Origin: Palsa-892 sp963751615
GTDB lineage: Bacteria; Pseudomonadota; Alphaproteobacteria; Rhizobiales; Xanthobacteraceae
Length of the DNA: 64,000 nucleotides
NCBI GenBank assembly: GCA_963751615.1
Contig: CAVVVG010000005.1
Coordinates: 868,001 to 932,000, forward strand
Direction: 5' to 3'
Shown: positions 45,827 to 54,296 of the stretch, in pieces
Numbering within the stretch: the stretch's first letter is position 1
Layout: each line of letters starts with the position of its first letter
The notes under the pieces: generated by a model
What the model was told of the DNA's origin: nothing
The model's input: only the letters and a program-made list of their open reading frames with translations
The model's database searches: none
Position numbers and translations under genes: made by a program

Positions 45827-46768
45827 TCAACGCGCGCCTGCTCGCATCTTGTGTGCGACTTCCTTTTGGGTATCGAACTCACGCCGCCGCCGCGCAAGCT
45901 CCTCGGGCGTAAGAACAGCGACATTGTTATAGTCGAGCTTCCACGAGGGATCTGCGCTCCAACGTAGCGGCGATTGCACAGTGGTGCGTGCGGCCGGGGC
46001 GGATTCCAGCACCCTGAGCGTAAGTTCCAGCGTAAAAGCTTGTGATTCAAGATCGCGCGACTTTCCAGCGGAATTCCCGAGTGGGAAATCACTGAACAGA
46101 AAGCGCGGGACCGCCGCGTACTCCACGATGTCTTTCGCGCAACCCATCACAACGGTTGAGATATCGTTTGCTTCAAGATGCCTCGCAATGAGACCAATCG
46201 TCTGATGGCACACAGGACAGTTCGGCACGAGGATAGCGGCATCGATCTTGTCGGCCTGGCAGCGCGCGAGAATTTCTGGCGCATCCGTTTCAATCGTCAC
46301 GCGATGGCTACGATTTGTTGGTGCACCGAAGAAGTGCGGCGCAACCTCACCAATCCGGCCCGCGTTCGTGAATTTTAGCAATTGCGGCAGCGGAAACCAT
46401 GTGCCGCTATCGTCCGCCGAAGTATGAACCCGATCGTAGGCGACGTGGGAAATCCGCAGATCGTGCGATTTGGAGGTGTCGCCGGCATAGGCCTGGTAAA
46501 ATTTAGCGGCGGCGTTATACGGCGCGCCAGGACCCTGATCACCCTTTTCTGAATCGAAGGGTGCAGCAGTGGTGATGATTGTGACACGCGATTGCGCAAG
46601 CGGTTTTCGCAGTGGCGCGAACGGAGCGTCGGTGTAATGCGCCCAACGGTATGGCGTGGTGTAACCAATAGCCGCGTAATACTCGCGTGTGCGCTGCATG
46701 TAAGAAATCGGCGCATCATAATCCGGCGCAAAGCCGTGTTCTTTGTCGTACGGTTTGGTCACAGCCAT
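45827..46768 (-). CDS. Glycine/betaine reductase B-like (GrdB/PrdB-related) protein
   Basis: A 313-residue protein with N-terminal YDAPISYMQRTREYYAA and the central VPNCPVCHQTIGLIARHLEA segment that corresponds to the redox-active site of GrdB/PrdB-type selenoproteins. Here the motif is Cys-Pro-Val-Cys, with no in-frame TGA in the active site, so it is a cysteine version. True glycine or proline reductase B needs GrdA and GrdC partners, none of which are here, so the reaction is unknown. Alphaproteobacteria carry such orphan proteins. ATG 46768 is used because the longer frame begins at TTG. Confidence 0.75.
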   Translation of the reverse strand: MAVTKPYDKEHGFAPDYDAPISYMQRTREYYAAIGYTTPYRWAHYTDAPFAPLRKPLAQSRVTIITTAAPFDSEKGDQGPGAPYNAAAKFYQAYAGDTSKSHDLRISHVAYDRVHTSADDSGTWFPLPQLLKFTNAGRIGEVAPHFFGAPTNRSHRVTIETDAPEILARCQADKIDAAILVPNCPVCHQTIGLIARHLEANDISTVVMGCAKDIVEYAAVPRFLFSDFPLGNSAGKSRDLESQAFTLELTLRVLESAPAARTTVQSPLRWSADPSWKLDYNNVAVLTPEELARRRREFDTQKEVAHKMRAGAR

Positions 46769-46929
46769 CTGCAATTTATTTTCCCTCGAGCGTATTCAGT
46801 AGGGAATGTTTAGAAATTATTAAAGAGAGCGTTGCATTGAGTAACGATACACATAAACAGCTTAGATCCGCACCTCATTGATGATGCGGTTCGACTTTCC
46901 AGCGCTGAAAATGTCTTAAGGCTTGGTCT

Positions 46930-47139
46930 TCAATCGCGATATTTAAACGAGACGCTCAACCGTGCCCGGTATGCTTCCATTTTTCCGTTCTTGAGTTGTA
47001 AATCCAATTCCTTCACTTCCGCAACGCGAAGATCCTTCAGTGTTTTTCCAGCCCGGGTAACTGCCGCCAACGCGGCCTTTTCCCAAGACTCGGTGCTGGT
47101 GCCAACGATCTCTATGACTTTGTAAACGCTCTCCGCCAT
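46930..47139 (-). CDS. Dodecin family flavin-binding protein
   Basis: A 69-residue protein with VYKVIEIVGTSTESWEKAALAAVTRAGKTLKDLRVAEVKELDL and a final YRARLSVSFKYRD, the classic dodecin sequence. Dodecins form 12-mers that store or buffer flavins in the cytoplasm. The family's flavin-stacking Trp is in SWEKA. A CAGGAGGAAGTC site lies upstream of the ATG. Monocistronic. Confidence 0.95.
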   Translation of the reverse strand: MAESVYKVIEIVGTSTESWEKAALAAVTRAGKTLKDLRVAEVKELDLQLKNGKMEAYRARLSVSFKYRD

Positions 47140-47528
47140 GACTTCCTCCTGTTTTTATTGGTTAAGAAGTCTAACCCGACTTTCTCCCGATGACCACGTA
47201 TCGGCGCTTCGGGCAGTCTACGAACGAAAGTTGGGGTGAGAACTAGAGGGATAAGTCGCCAGGGCACTCAACCGTACGCCCGCAGGGTGACGCTGACATA
47301 ACAGTCGAACTTTGGCCTAAGATAATACCATCGCAAGCCATTATTCGGGTTCAAAAATCTCCAAGTGTGTGACCTTTCAACACTAGGCTTATGATCAGTT
47401 CGCTGTGATTCTTATGGAAGGTAATTTCGTGAGGCGCTTCCACAACAATCAGCGGACGAACTTATGACATGTACCCGCTTTATGTATATCGCGGTGGAGT
47501 CAATCAATTAACCGGAGATATATTTACA
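47140..47528. other. Intergenic region with a dispersed repeat
   Basis: Holds repeat copy E (47310-47370) and no supported gene. An upstream in-frame start for the next gene at 47469 would extend into this stretch. Confidence 0.55.
47310..47370 (+). repeat. Dispersed tRNA-like repeat, copy E (partial)
   Basis: GGCCTAAGATAATACCATCG, then CCATTATTCGGGTTCAAAAA, matches the 3' two thirds of copies A and B; the D-arm-like part is missing or degraded. It shares extra 5' sequence with copy F. Confidence 0.65.
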
Positions 47529-47735
47529 ATGGAAGAGGCAACAATCGACCACGCAGCGATGGGTCGCCTGGCAAAAGCTTTGGTTTTCATCTGCGGTCGG
47601 GATCACCCAACGACGGTCGCCCTTCAGGTTGCTGCAGAGAGTGGCATCGAACGAGACATCAAGAATGCCCGCGCCTTGTTTGTTAAATTGAAGCCAGCAG
47701 ACCGTAGAGCCGCATTGGCCATGCTCGCGGGCTAA
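47529..47735 (+). CDS. Conserved small hypothetical protein
   Basis: A 68-residue protein from ATG 47529 (GGAG eleven bases upstream); a longer frame from 47469 adds 20 residues of unlikely sequence. The sequence MEEATIDHAAMGRLAKALVF with RDIKNARALFVKLKPADRRAALAMLAG is helical and polar. I do not recognise a domain, but similar short proteins are found in Rhizobiales. Confidence 0.55.
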   Translation: MEEATIDHAAMGRLAKALVFICGRDHPTTVALQVAAESGIERDIKNARALFVKLKPADRRAALAMLAG

Positions 47736-47826
47736 TCTGTTCGCTGGGCAAGGGTAAGGATCGTATCTCGCCGACAACCAAATCTTGGCGCAATTACTAG
47801 CGCTCAACTCGTAACTAGATCACTCT

Positions 47827-48240
47827 GTGGGGGCGGTCAGTATTTGCTTCGGATCCCAATTGCTGATGCTGCATAACCACACTGGCAGATCGATCATAAG
47901 GGAGTTCGCCGCCAATTTTTTCGCGACGGAAATACGATCATGGTACGGCGAGGAGCCACTATGGAAGGTGTTCTGGGGTTATGGCGTCGTCACCAGTGCT
48001 ATTATTGCCGCGTTCTACGCGGGAGCGAGCTATATAGAGCAGATTGCATTGCAGCAGATTCTCCTGCTTTGCTTTGCAGGGTACACCGTCTGGATTCTAG
48101 TCTCGGTATGGCGGTGCGCCAAAAATACTAAAGAAGATTTTTGGGGACTGCTCGCCCGTCTATTAATTGTAGCCTGGGCTGGCAACACCATCATGGTTTT
48201 GATCTTTCTCCAGCTCGACCTCATGGTGAAATACTTTTGA
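47827..48240 (+). CDS. Small membrane protein, unknown function
   Basis: A 137-residue protein from GTG 47827 (or ATG 47866) with three hydrophobic segments (about 52-70, 77-94 and 112-130) separated by short charged loops. No known motif. Its WYGEEPLWKVFWGYGV and CAKNTKEDFWGLLARLLI parts look like small unknown membrane proteins of Rhizobiales. It is followed by a repeat-poor intergenic region. Confidence 0.6.
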   Translation: MGAVSICFGSQLLMLHNHTGRSIIREFAANFFATEIRSWYGEEPLWKVFWGYGVVTSAIIAAFYAGASYIEQIALQQILLLCFAGYTVWILVSVWRCAKNTKEDFWGLLARLLIVAWAGNTIMVLIFLQLDLMVKYF

Positions 48241-48385
48241 CTCTGAGAGCGGCATGAAAATAATCAAAAATGCGATAAAGTCATTTCGCCACTGCAACAG
48301 TGAGTGGCCCCATCTCCATCACACAAGAGATTGCGAAGGCCGACCATATTGGTTCCATACGCAGTCTGGCTTGGTTTTTTCGACC

Positions 48386-48420
48386 GATAACAAGAAGCGG
48401 CGGCCCGTTAGGACCACCGC
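48386..48420 (-). terminator. Rho-independent terminator, minus strand
   Basis: On the minus strand GCGGTGGTCC-TAAC-GGGCCGCCGC forms a ten-pair stem with two G-U pairs and is followed by TTCTTGTTATC. It sits ten bases beyond a 24-codon minus-strand frame. Confidence 0.7.
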
Positions 48421-48429
48421 CTCCCTGTC

Positions 48430-48504
48430 TCAGATCAGGGTCTTAAGCAGAACCGTTATCTCAAGGATAACCGCCGCTGCATTGACCTTGATATTGACGA
48501 ACAA
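48430..48504 (-). CDS. Possible 24-residue membrane peptide
   Basis: A 24-codon frame from TTG 48504 (GGAG eight bases upstream) encodes FVNIKVNAAAVILEITVLLK and TLI, an almost continuous hydrophobic helix. A terminator follows ten bases after the stop. The spacing of start site, helix and terminator suggests a real small gene. No homolog is claimed; too short to call with confidence. The rest of the stretch from 48241 to 48890 holds nothing else I can support. Confidence 0.35.
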   Translation of the reverse strand: MFVNIKVNAAAVILEITVLLKTLI

Positions 48505-48890
48505 CTCGGACGCTCCACATCGGGAGTCCCTCCGGTCGCAGCGCGCCGCAGACCCCTTTAAGGGTGGCGGTGTTGGCCCCCATCGAACGAAATATTTCCG
48601 TCGTTCATGGATGCATCGGCCCACCCTCTGCGCTCTAGAATCGCTTCAAGTGGCCCCATGTCGCCCCTGAGGACTTGAGTAGCCGCCTGGTTTAAGTAGG
48701 CGATCCCAAGGATCGGGTCATGGGCTACGGGTTGTCCGGTCGGGTGGACGAGGTATGAGCTCGTTCGCGAGCCAGGGCCGTAGTACGTAAAGAATGCGCC
48801 GACTTATTTGTCGAGTCCAGCCCGATGCATGCCCTCTTTTTTTTAAGACTGAATCATCACTACTTTTGTTACTTAGGAGGAAAAATCGCT

Positions 48891-49217
48891 ATGAATCTTT
48901 TATGGTCGCAGATGTTCGTTGTCGGGCTCACCCTAGCAGGGATCGTACCGGTTCTCAGTCAAGATCTGCCCGGAAACATAAGATCGGGAAAACGTATTGC
49001 CGAAATGTGGTGTAGCGCCTGTCACCGAATCGATCCGAACGTGGTCGTAATCGATCCCGTGCCTGATTTCTATTCAATCGCCAATCTTTCGTCGTCAACC
49101 GCACTGTCACTAAAGGTCTTTCTTGAAACATCCCATGAGAACATGCCAAATTTTCATTTGATGCAAGCCGACAAGGATGACGTTATTGCCTATATCCTCA
49201 GCCTGAAAAAGAAATAA
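48891..49217 (+). CDS. Small cytochrome c
   Basis: A 108-residue exported class I cytochrome c: signal peptide 1-24 (to VLSQ), heme motif CSACH at about residue 41 in AEMWCSACHRIDP, and a Met ligand in the ENMPNFHLM loop near the C-terminus. A TTAGGAGG site precedes ATG 48891. It is a soluble periplasmic carrier, a monocistron far from the main cytochrome island. Similar proteins are common in Rhizobiales. Confidence 0.88.
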   Translation: MNLLWSQMFVVGLTLAGIVPVLSQDLPGNIRSGKRIAEMWCSACHRIDPNVVVIDPVPDFYSIANLSSSTALSLKVFLETSHENMPNFHLMQADKDDVIAYILSLKKK

Positions 49218-49239
49218 TGGCAGTTACCCGCAATGGGTA

Positions 49240-49300
49240 ACGCTAATATGACAATCGCATTTGGCCTACGATAACGACCCATCGTCGACCATGACTTGGG
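49240..49300 (+). repeat. Dispersed tRNA-like repeat, copy F (partial)
   Basis: TTTGGCCTACGATAACGACC with ATCGTCGACCATGACTTGG matches copies E and B in the middle part; the T-arm-like end is lost. It lies just after the small cytochrome gene. Confidence 0.5.
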
Positions 49301-49326
49301 GCACAGACAAATCCTCTGACTTTTGT

Positions 49327-51339
49327 TCAAGCAGCCCGAGTGAGCGTTATGTCTTGATCTCTAATGAGAACAGCGATCTCGCTGGCTGGTTTAGGAACGC
49401 TGATCAAGAATCCCTGAATCTCCCCACAGTTTTTCGTGCGCAAGTATGAAAGCTGTTCCCTCGTCTCAACGCCTTCCGCAGTAACGCTCATTCCAAGATC
49501 GCCGGCCAAGCCAATCACAAAATTTATAATTGAAGCGCTGTCCGAACGGGTAAGTAAGTCATGGATAAAGGATCGATCAATCTTGACTCTGTCGAGGGGC
49601 AGTTTGCGAAGGTAGCTTAGCGACGAATATCCGGTGCCGAAATCGTCAAGGGCGATTTGCACTCCCAGCTCATGTAACGCGTTGAGAATAGAGAGCGCAG
49701 ATTCGCTTTCGGAAATGAAAACTGATTCAGTAATTTCAATCTCGAGTCGGGAAGGAGCAATCCGTGCATCCGCCAACGCATTCACGATTACGGGCAGAAT
49801 GCGGTGATTGCGAAACTGAACGATAGAACAATTAACCGCTACCCGAGTGTCTTTTGGCCAGTTTGCCGCCGTCCGGCAAGCTTCGCGGATGACCCATTCT
49901 CCAATCGATTCGATAAGTTGAGTCTCCTCCGCGATCTTGATGAATTCTTCTGGCAAAACTAGACCGCGCGTTGGATGGTTCCAGCGTAGCAACGCCTCGC
50001 AGCCAGTAATGCGGTTTCTGACGAGATCAAAGAAGGGTTGGAACACAAGCTCGAATTCGTGCCTTTGAAGCGCACCTTGAAGATCGAGCTCGAGAGAACG
50101 ACGTTCCAGCGCTTTTGCATCATGCCGAGGCTCAAAAAAATGTATTGATCCACCGATCCGTTTCTTTGCGCGATAGAGCGCAACGTCAGCATTGTTAAGA
50201 AGCGTATGGGAATCAATTCCGTCCGGTGGCGCCAAAGCAATTCCGACACTCACGGATATGGAAATTTCTGAGCCGCCAATGATAAACGGAAGATCGAACG
50301 CCTTAACAATTCGTTCGGCACGAGCCAGCACAACTTCCGGCTTGGAAACATCAGCGGCGACCAAAGTAAATTCATCTCCGCCATAACGTGCAATGGCATC
50401 AGTATCTCGAGCAGTAGATCTTAATCTATCTGCGACTTGTATCAGGAGCTCGTCTCCTGCTGCATGCCCCAGTTTATCGTTCACAGCCTTAAATCCGTCG
50501 AGGTCGAGATAAAGTATGGCGAAATGTTCGCCAAAGCGCCTTAATCGTGAAAAAGCTTTTTCGAGTTCCTCACTGAACCAAAGCCTATTCGGTAAATTCG
50601 TCAGCGCATCTTCGCGCGCCGCCATTTCAACTTTGATCTGTGCAGTTAGCCGGTTTGTGAGCTCCAGCGCATGAACGAACACGCCCCGGAGAAGGACGCA
50701 GGTATACACAACCATCAACATTGCGACTAGAACGTAGGCTGGGTCTCCCTTGAGACCAATCGCGATCGCCGATGCCAAAAAAATGGGACTTGTGAATGCT
50801 ATCGCCGCGACTGGTATGCTTGCCCATGCGAAGGCACCACCACACAACATGCCTGCACAAATGCAAGTAATAATCAGCTGCCCGCCATTCGATGCGGCAG
50901 GGAAGAAGATCAGGGGAAGCGCCGCCCATAGGGTGCCGAGCATAAAAGCGTTACGTACTGCTCGACGAATAGCTCGCACGGAGACAAAGAGCGGCTTTGC
51001 GCCATGGTTCCTAAGGTACCTTATCCAGTGAAACGCCGCAAAAGCGATGATTGTACATGTCCATATTAGAGTAAGTGCTCTGTCTGGTGATTTCCAAAAA
51101 GCAGCTAACAGAATAAACGCGTTGGAGATATTCGCGACCATCATCCAAGGCATGTAGCGCACAACAGTGTTGATTTGCTCAGCACGAATCCGACCCGCAA
51201 CGGCGGCGTCGATCTTCGCCCCTCCAAAGAGGGCCAGGTCACCAGAGCTGATCTGGCGCAGGTTGGCGGCAATCCGACGGAGCACGTGGACCACCCGATT
51301 ATTCGGCTCGCGAGAAATAATTTCTTGACCCGCTGCCAT
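49327..51339 (-). CDS. GGDEF/EAL dual-domain cyclic-di-GMP protein with a membrane sensor
   Basis: A 670-residue protein (ATG 51339; TTG 51357 also possible). The first 225 residues hold five to six membrane helices of a MASE-like sensor. The GGDEF domain has an intact RYGGDEF active site; the EAL domain has CEALLRW, then EIAEETQLI, NCSIVQFRN, EITESVF and DDFGTGYSS. Both catalytic sites look complete, so synthesis and breakdown of cyclic-di-GMP are both possible. The signal sensed is unknown. Monocistronic. Confidence 0.93.
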   Translation of the reverse strand: MAAGQEIISREPNNRVVHVLRRIAANLRQISSGDLALFGGAKIDAAVAGRIRAEQINTVVRYMPWMMVANISNAFILLAAFWKSPDRALTLIWTCTIIAFAAFHWIRYLRNHGAKPLFVSVRAIRRAVRNAFMLGTLWAALPLIFFPAASNGGQLIITCICAGMLCGGAFAWASIPVAAIAFTSPIFLASAIAIGLKGDPAYVLVAMLMVVYTCVLLRGVFVHALELTNRLTAQIKVEMAAREDALTNLPNRLWFSEELEKAFSRLRRFGEHFAILYLDLDGFKAVNDKLGHAAGDELLIQVADRLRSTARDTDAIARYGGDEFTLVAADVSKPEVVLARAERIVKAFDLPFIIGGSEISISVSVGIALAPPDGIDSHTLLNNADVALYRAKKRIGGSIHFFEPRHDAKALERRSLELDLQGALQRHEFELVFQPFFDLVRNRITGCEALLRWNHPTRGLVLPEEFIKIAEETQLIESIGEWVIREACRTAANWPKDTRVAVNCSIVQFRNHRILPVIVNALADARIAPSRLEIEITESVFISESESALSILNALHELGVQIALDDFGTGYSSLSYLRKLPLDRVKIDRSFIHDLLTRSDSASIINFVIGLAGDLGMSVTAEGVETREQLSYLRTKNCGEIQGFLISVPKPASEIAVLIRDQDITLTRAA

Positions 51340-51794
51340 CTCACGAGTGCCTAACAACTTGCCGCCTCACTCACGCCACAGAGATTTCCACGTCAATAAA
51401 AACCATACCAAACCTAGATTTAGGCCAGGTTCTTCGCATCGATAAGATTGTAAATAACGGTTTAAACTCTTTTTTAATATTCCAATCGCTGAAGAAATAA
51501 ATGGCGATAAAAACCGAGGGCCATGCACGACGAATATTTCTGTGCCAAATCAATTCGGCCGATCCTATAGCTCGGCTAGATAGAGTGGCGATTTCCTAGG
51601 ATAATGATCCATTACAGACCATTGCTCGGATTCAAAAACCTAAAACGATCCAGGCGAATAAATCGAAAATAAAAGTCGTGCGTCTTTGAATTTCCGAATT
51701 TGTGACCGTCCAGCAAACAGCCTCGGTTTGGAGGCTGGGGTCCGCGCCTAATTATTGTAAACAGCACAAGTCTTGGAGATTTCGGTCAAATCTT
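51340..51794. other. Intergenic region with a dispersed repeat
   Basis: Holds repeat copy B (51563-51672). No supported gene; a short frame at 51371-51553 (minus) has no ribosome-binding site. Confidence 0.55.
51563..51672 (+). repeat. Dispersed tRNA-like repeat, copy B
   Basis: About 110 bases, aligned with copy A over its whole length with only substitutions: ATAGCTCGGCTAGATAGAGT at the D-arm-like end and CGGATTCAAAAACC at the T-arm-like end, then AATAAATCGAAAATAAAA. Confidence 0.75.
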
Positions 51795-53057
51795 TCACGC
51801 GACGACGAGAGCTTCTCCGTTCCTAACCATCTCCGCCAGTGCAAATCCGGTCCCTGCGCCCATCGTCCAACCTAGCGTGCCATGACCTGTGTTTAACCAG
51901 AGATTTCGATAGCGGGTCCTACCTACGTACGGCAGATTTGACGGCGTCGCAGGACGTAATCCCGTCCAGAAGGTTGCGGCTTGAAAATTACCAGCCCGCG
52001 GAAATAACTCGCGAGCATTATTCAGAATCCCTTCGCACCGCGAATAATTAAGATGCTTTGTATAGCCCGATAGCTCCGCGGTACCGGCGACGCGAAGTCT
52101 GTCGCCGAGATTGGAATATACAAGCTTATATTGATCATCTGTGAGGCTTCGAACCGGCGCGTTATGTGTATTGTCGATTGGGATCGTTACCGAATACCCC
52201 TTTGCGGGATATATGTTCAGTCTGATCCCAAGCGGTCGCAGTAACTCGGCCGAATAACTTCCCATGCAAACAACAATGTCGCGCGCGGCGAGGTTCTGAT
52301 AGCCCTCGGGCGTTCGCAATTCCACACTTTTTATCGCATCGGTGTCTTCTTGCCGATGTAAGGCTACAACTTCTGAACAGTACAGAAAATTTGCGCCCAG
52401 TTCTGCACATCTCTTTGCGAGTTCTTGGGTAAACTTGAACGCATCCCCGCTTTCGTCTTCCTGTGTGAAAGTTGCGCCCACGATTTTGTGTTTGTTATCA
52501 GCAAATGCTGGCTCCAACGCGACGATCTCATCTGCGCTGATCACCTTTTTGTCGCATCCATAATCCCGCATTAGGTTGGCAGCACGAATTGCGCGTTCAA
52601 ATTCTCGCCTGTCACGATAAAAGTGCACTATTCCATCGCTTCGTGAATCGTATTGAAGATTTTCTCGCTGCCGAATTTCCTTAATTAGTGTTCTACTTGC
52701 GGTCGCTATACGCAGAATTTCCATCGCGTGGTGATTCGCCCGCCACGGAAGACAATCAAACAAGAACTGTGCAATCCAGACCCATTGACTTAACTCGAGA
52801 CGTGGCCTGAACAAAAGCGGTGCGTCGCTGTCAAACAACCACTTCAACATTTTCAATGGAGCCGATGGATTTGCCCACGGCTCATGACTTACCGATACTT
52901 GACCGCCGTTTGCGAAGCTTGTTTCCAGTCCCGCCGCTGGCTGACGGTCAATAATGCAGACGGATTTTCCATTCTTCAGATTCCAGTATGCTGTGTTGAT
53001 ACCAACGACACCGGCGCCAAGCACAAGGACATCAAAATCATTCTTCGTTAGGTGCAT
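51795..53057 (-). CDS. dadA: D-amino acid dehydrogenase
   Basis: A 420-residue FAD enzyme of the DAO family: GAGVVGINTAYW nucleotide-binding N-terminus, CIIDRQPAAGLETSFANGG, VSHEPWANP, and a C-terminal GLRPATPSNLPYVG and NTGHGTLGWTMGAG, all DadA features. It oxidises D-amino acids to 2-oxo acids and passes electrons to quinone at the inner membrane. The neighbouring branched-chain-type ABC importer suggests that it acts on imported amino acids. No alanine racemase is next to it. Confidence 0.93.
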   Translation of the reverse strand: MHLTKNDFDVLVLGAGVVGINTAYWNLKNGKSVCIIDRQPAAGLETSFANGGQVSVSHEPWANPSAPLKMLKWLFDSDAPLLFRPRLELSQWVWIAQFLFDCLPWRANHHAMEILRIATASRTLIKEIRQRENLQYDSRSDGIVHFYRDRREFERAIRAANLMRDYGCDKKVISADEIVALEPAFADNKHKIVGATFTQEDESGDAFKFTQELAKRCAELGANFLYCSEVVALHRQEDTDAIKSVELRTPEGYQNLAARDIVVCMGSYSAELLRPLGIRLNIYPAKGYSVTIPIDNTHNAPVRSLTDDQYKLVYSNLGDRLRVAGTAELSGYTKHLNYSRCEGILNNARELFPRAGNFQAATFWTGLRPATPSNLPYVGRTRYRNLWLNTGHGTLGWTMGAGTGFALAEMVRNGEALVVA

Positions 53058-53255
53058 GTCGCTGTGACCCCGAATCTTCGGTCATCGGTCATAAAGTAGG
53101 CTGGAGCGCAAGTCATGTCATAGTTGCCGTTAGAATTGAACGGATAGATTCACATAAGAAAATAAGCCCGATTTCCAAAGGCCGTGGCAATGACTGTTTC
53201 CTTGTGCTTACACGTACTCAGCTGCACATCGCGACCGATCGGGAGGTGATTATCG

Positions 53256-54293
53256 ATGGATGGACTCATCCTTCTCTTTCTGTTGCAAGATGGCCTGACC
53301 AACGGGGCAATCTACGCCCTGCTCGGCTTTGCGCTCGTTCTCGTGTTTGCAGTCACGCGTATCATTTTCATTCCTCAAGGAGAGTTTGTCGCCTTTGGCG
53401 GCTTGACATTCGCGCTGCTGTCCGCGGGAAAAATGCCACCGACCATTTGGCTCCTGCTCGTCTTCGGGATCCTGTCTTGCGTCATCCAGCTTTGGAGACG
53501 CCGCTATCTACTGACGCTGCAATCATCCGCTCGTGAAATTGCCGGCGCCATCGTACTTCCGATCATCGTGCTTATCCTCACTCAAACTTTGGCCAGACCG
53601 CATCAGTCGGCTTGGCTCAATCTTGTACTCACGCTCGCAATCATCGTTCCGATGGGGCCTTATCTTTACCGGATTGCATTTCAGCCTCTGGCAAACGCTT
53701 CGGTGTTAACATTGCTGATTGTCGCCGTCGGCGTCCATCTTTCCATGGTGGGAATTGGATTGGCGTTCTTTGGCGCCGAGGGACTGCGCGCGCCGGCGCT
53801 CACTGACGTCTCGTTCATGCTTGGTCCGCTTCCATTCGCTGGGCAAACGATCGCAGTCTACGTGGTTACGATAGCGCTGACCGGCACGCTCTATCTCTTT
53901 TTTGATCGGACATTTCGTGGCAAGGCGCTGCGCGCTACCGCAGTCAATCGAATCGGAGCGCGCCTGGTGGGAATCTCAGTCAGCGGCTCCGGACAAATTG
54001 CTTTTGCGCTCTCGTCGCTTCTTGGTGCAATTTCGGGCATTTTGATCGTCCCGGTGACCACAATCTATTACGACACAGGATTTCTGATCGGGCTCAAAGG
54101 TTTTGTCGCCGCGATCTTTGGTGCGCTCGTCAGTTATCCCATCACGGCCGTTGCCGCGATCGCAGTCGGTATCATCGAAGCCTTCGCTTCGTTTTATGCC
54201 AGCAATTACAAGGAAGTCATCGTTTTTACACTGATCATCCCCGTTTTGTTGTGGCGCTCTCTCTCCGCACTACAGATTGAAGAGGATGAGTAG
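53256..54293 (+). CDS. livH: Branched-chain amino acid-type ABC permease LivH
   Basis: A 345-residue membrane protein with eight or so helices and the LivH pattern: LLFLLQDGLTNGAIYALLGFALV near the N-terminus, VTRIIFIPQGEFVAFGG, and a late cytoplasmic LRATAVNRIGARLVGIS coupling loop. Ideal GGGAGGTGATTATCG site before the ATG. First gene of a livH-livMG-livF operon (three-base gap, then four-base overlap). A central extension (ARPHQSAWLNLV) makes it slightly longer than E. coli LivH. Confidence 0.92.
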   Translation: MDGLILLFLLQDGLTNGAIYALLGFALVLVFAVTRIIFIPQGEFVAFGGLTFALLSAGKMPPTIWLLLVFGILSCVIQLWRRRYLLTLQSSAREIAGAIVLPIIVLILTQTLARPHQSAWLNLVLTLAIIVPMGPYLYRIAFQPLANASVLTLLIVAVGVHLSMVGIGLAFFGAEGLRAPALTDVSFMLGPLPFAGQTIAVYVVTIALTGTLYLFFDRTFRGKALRATAVNRIGARLVGISVSGSGQIAFALSSLLGAISGILIVPVTTIYYDTGFLIGLKGFVAAIFGALVSYPITAVAAIAVGIIEAFASFYASNYKEVIVFTLIIPVLLWRSLSALQIEEDE

Positions 54294-54296
54294 TAC

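Noticed and set aside
45827..46768. Selenocysteine in the GrdB-like protein
   Set aside because: The active site reads Cys-Pro-Val-Cys with no in-frame TGA, and no selenocysteine machinery is visible.
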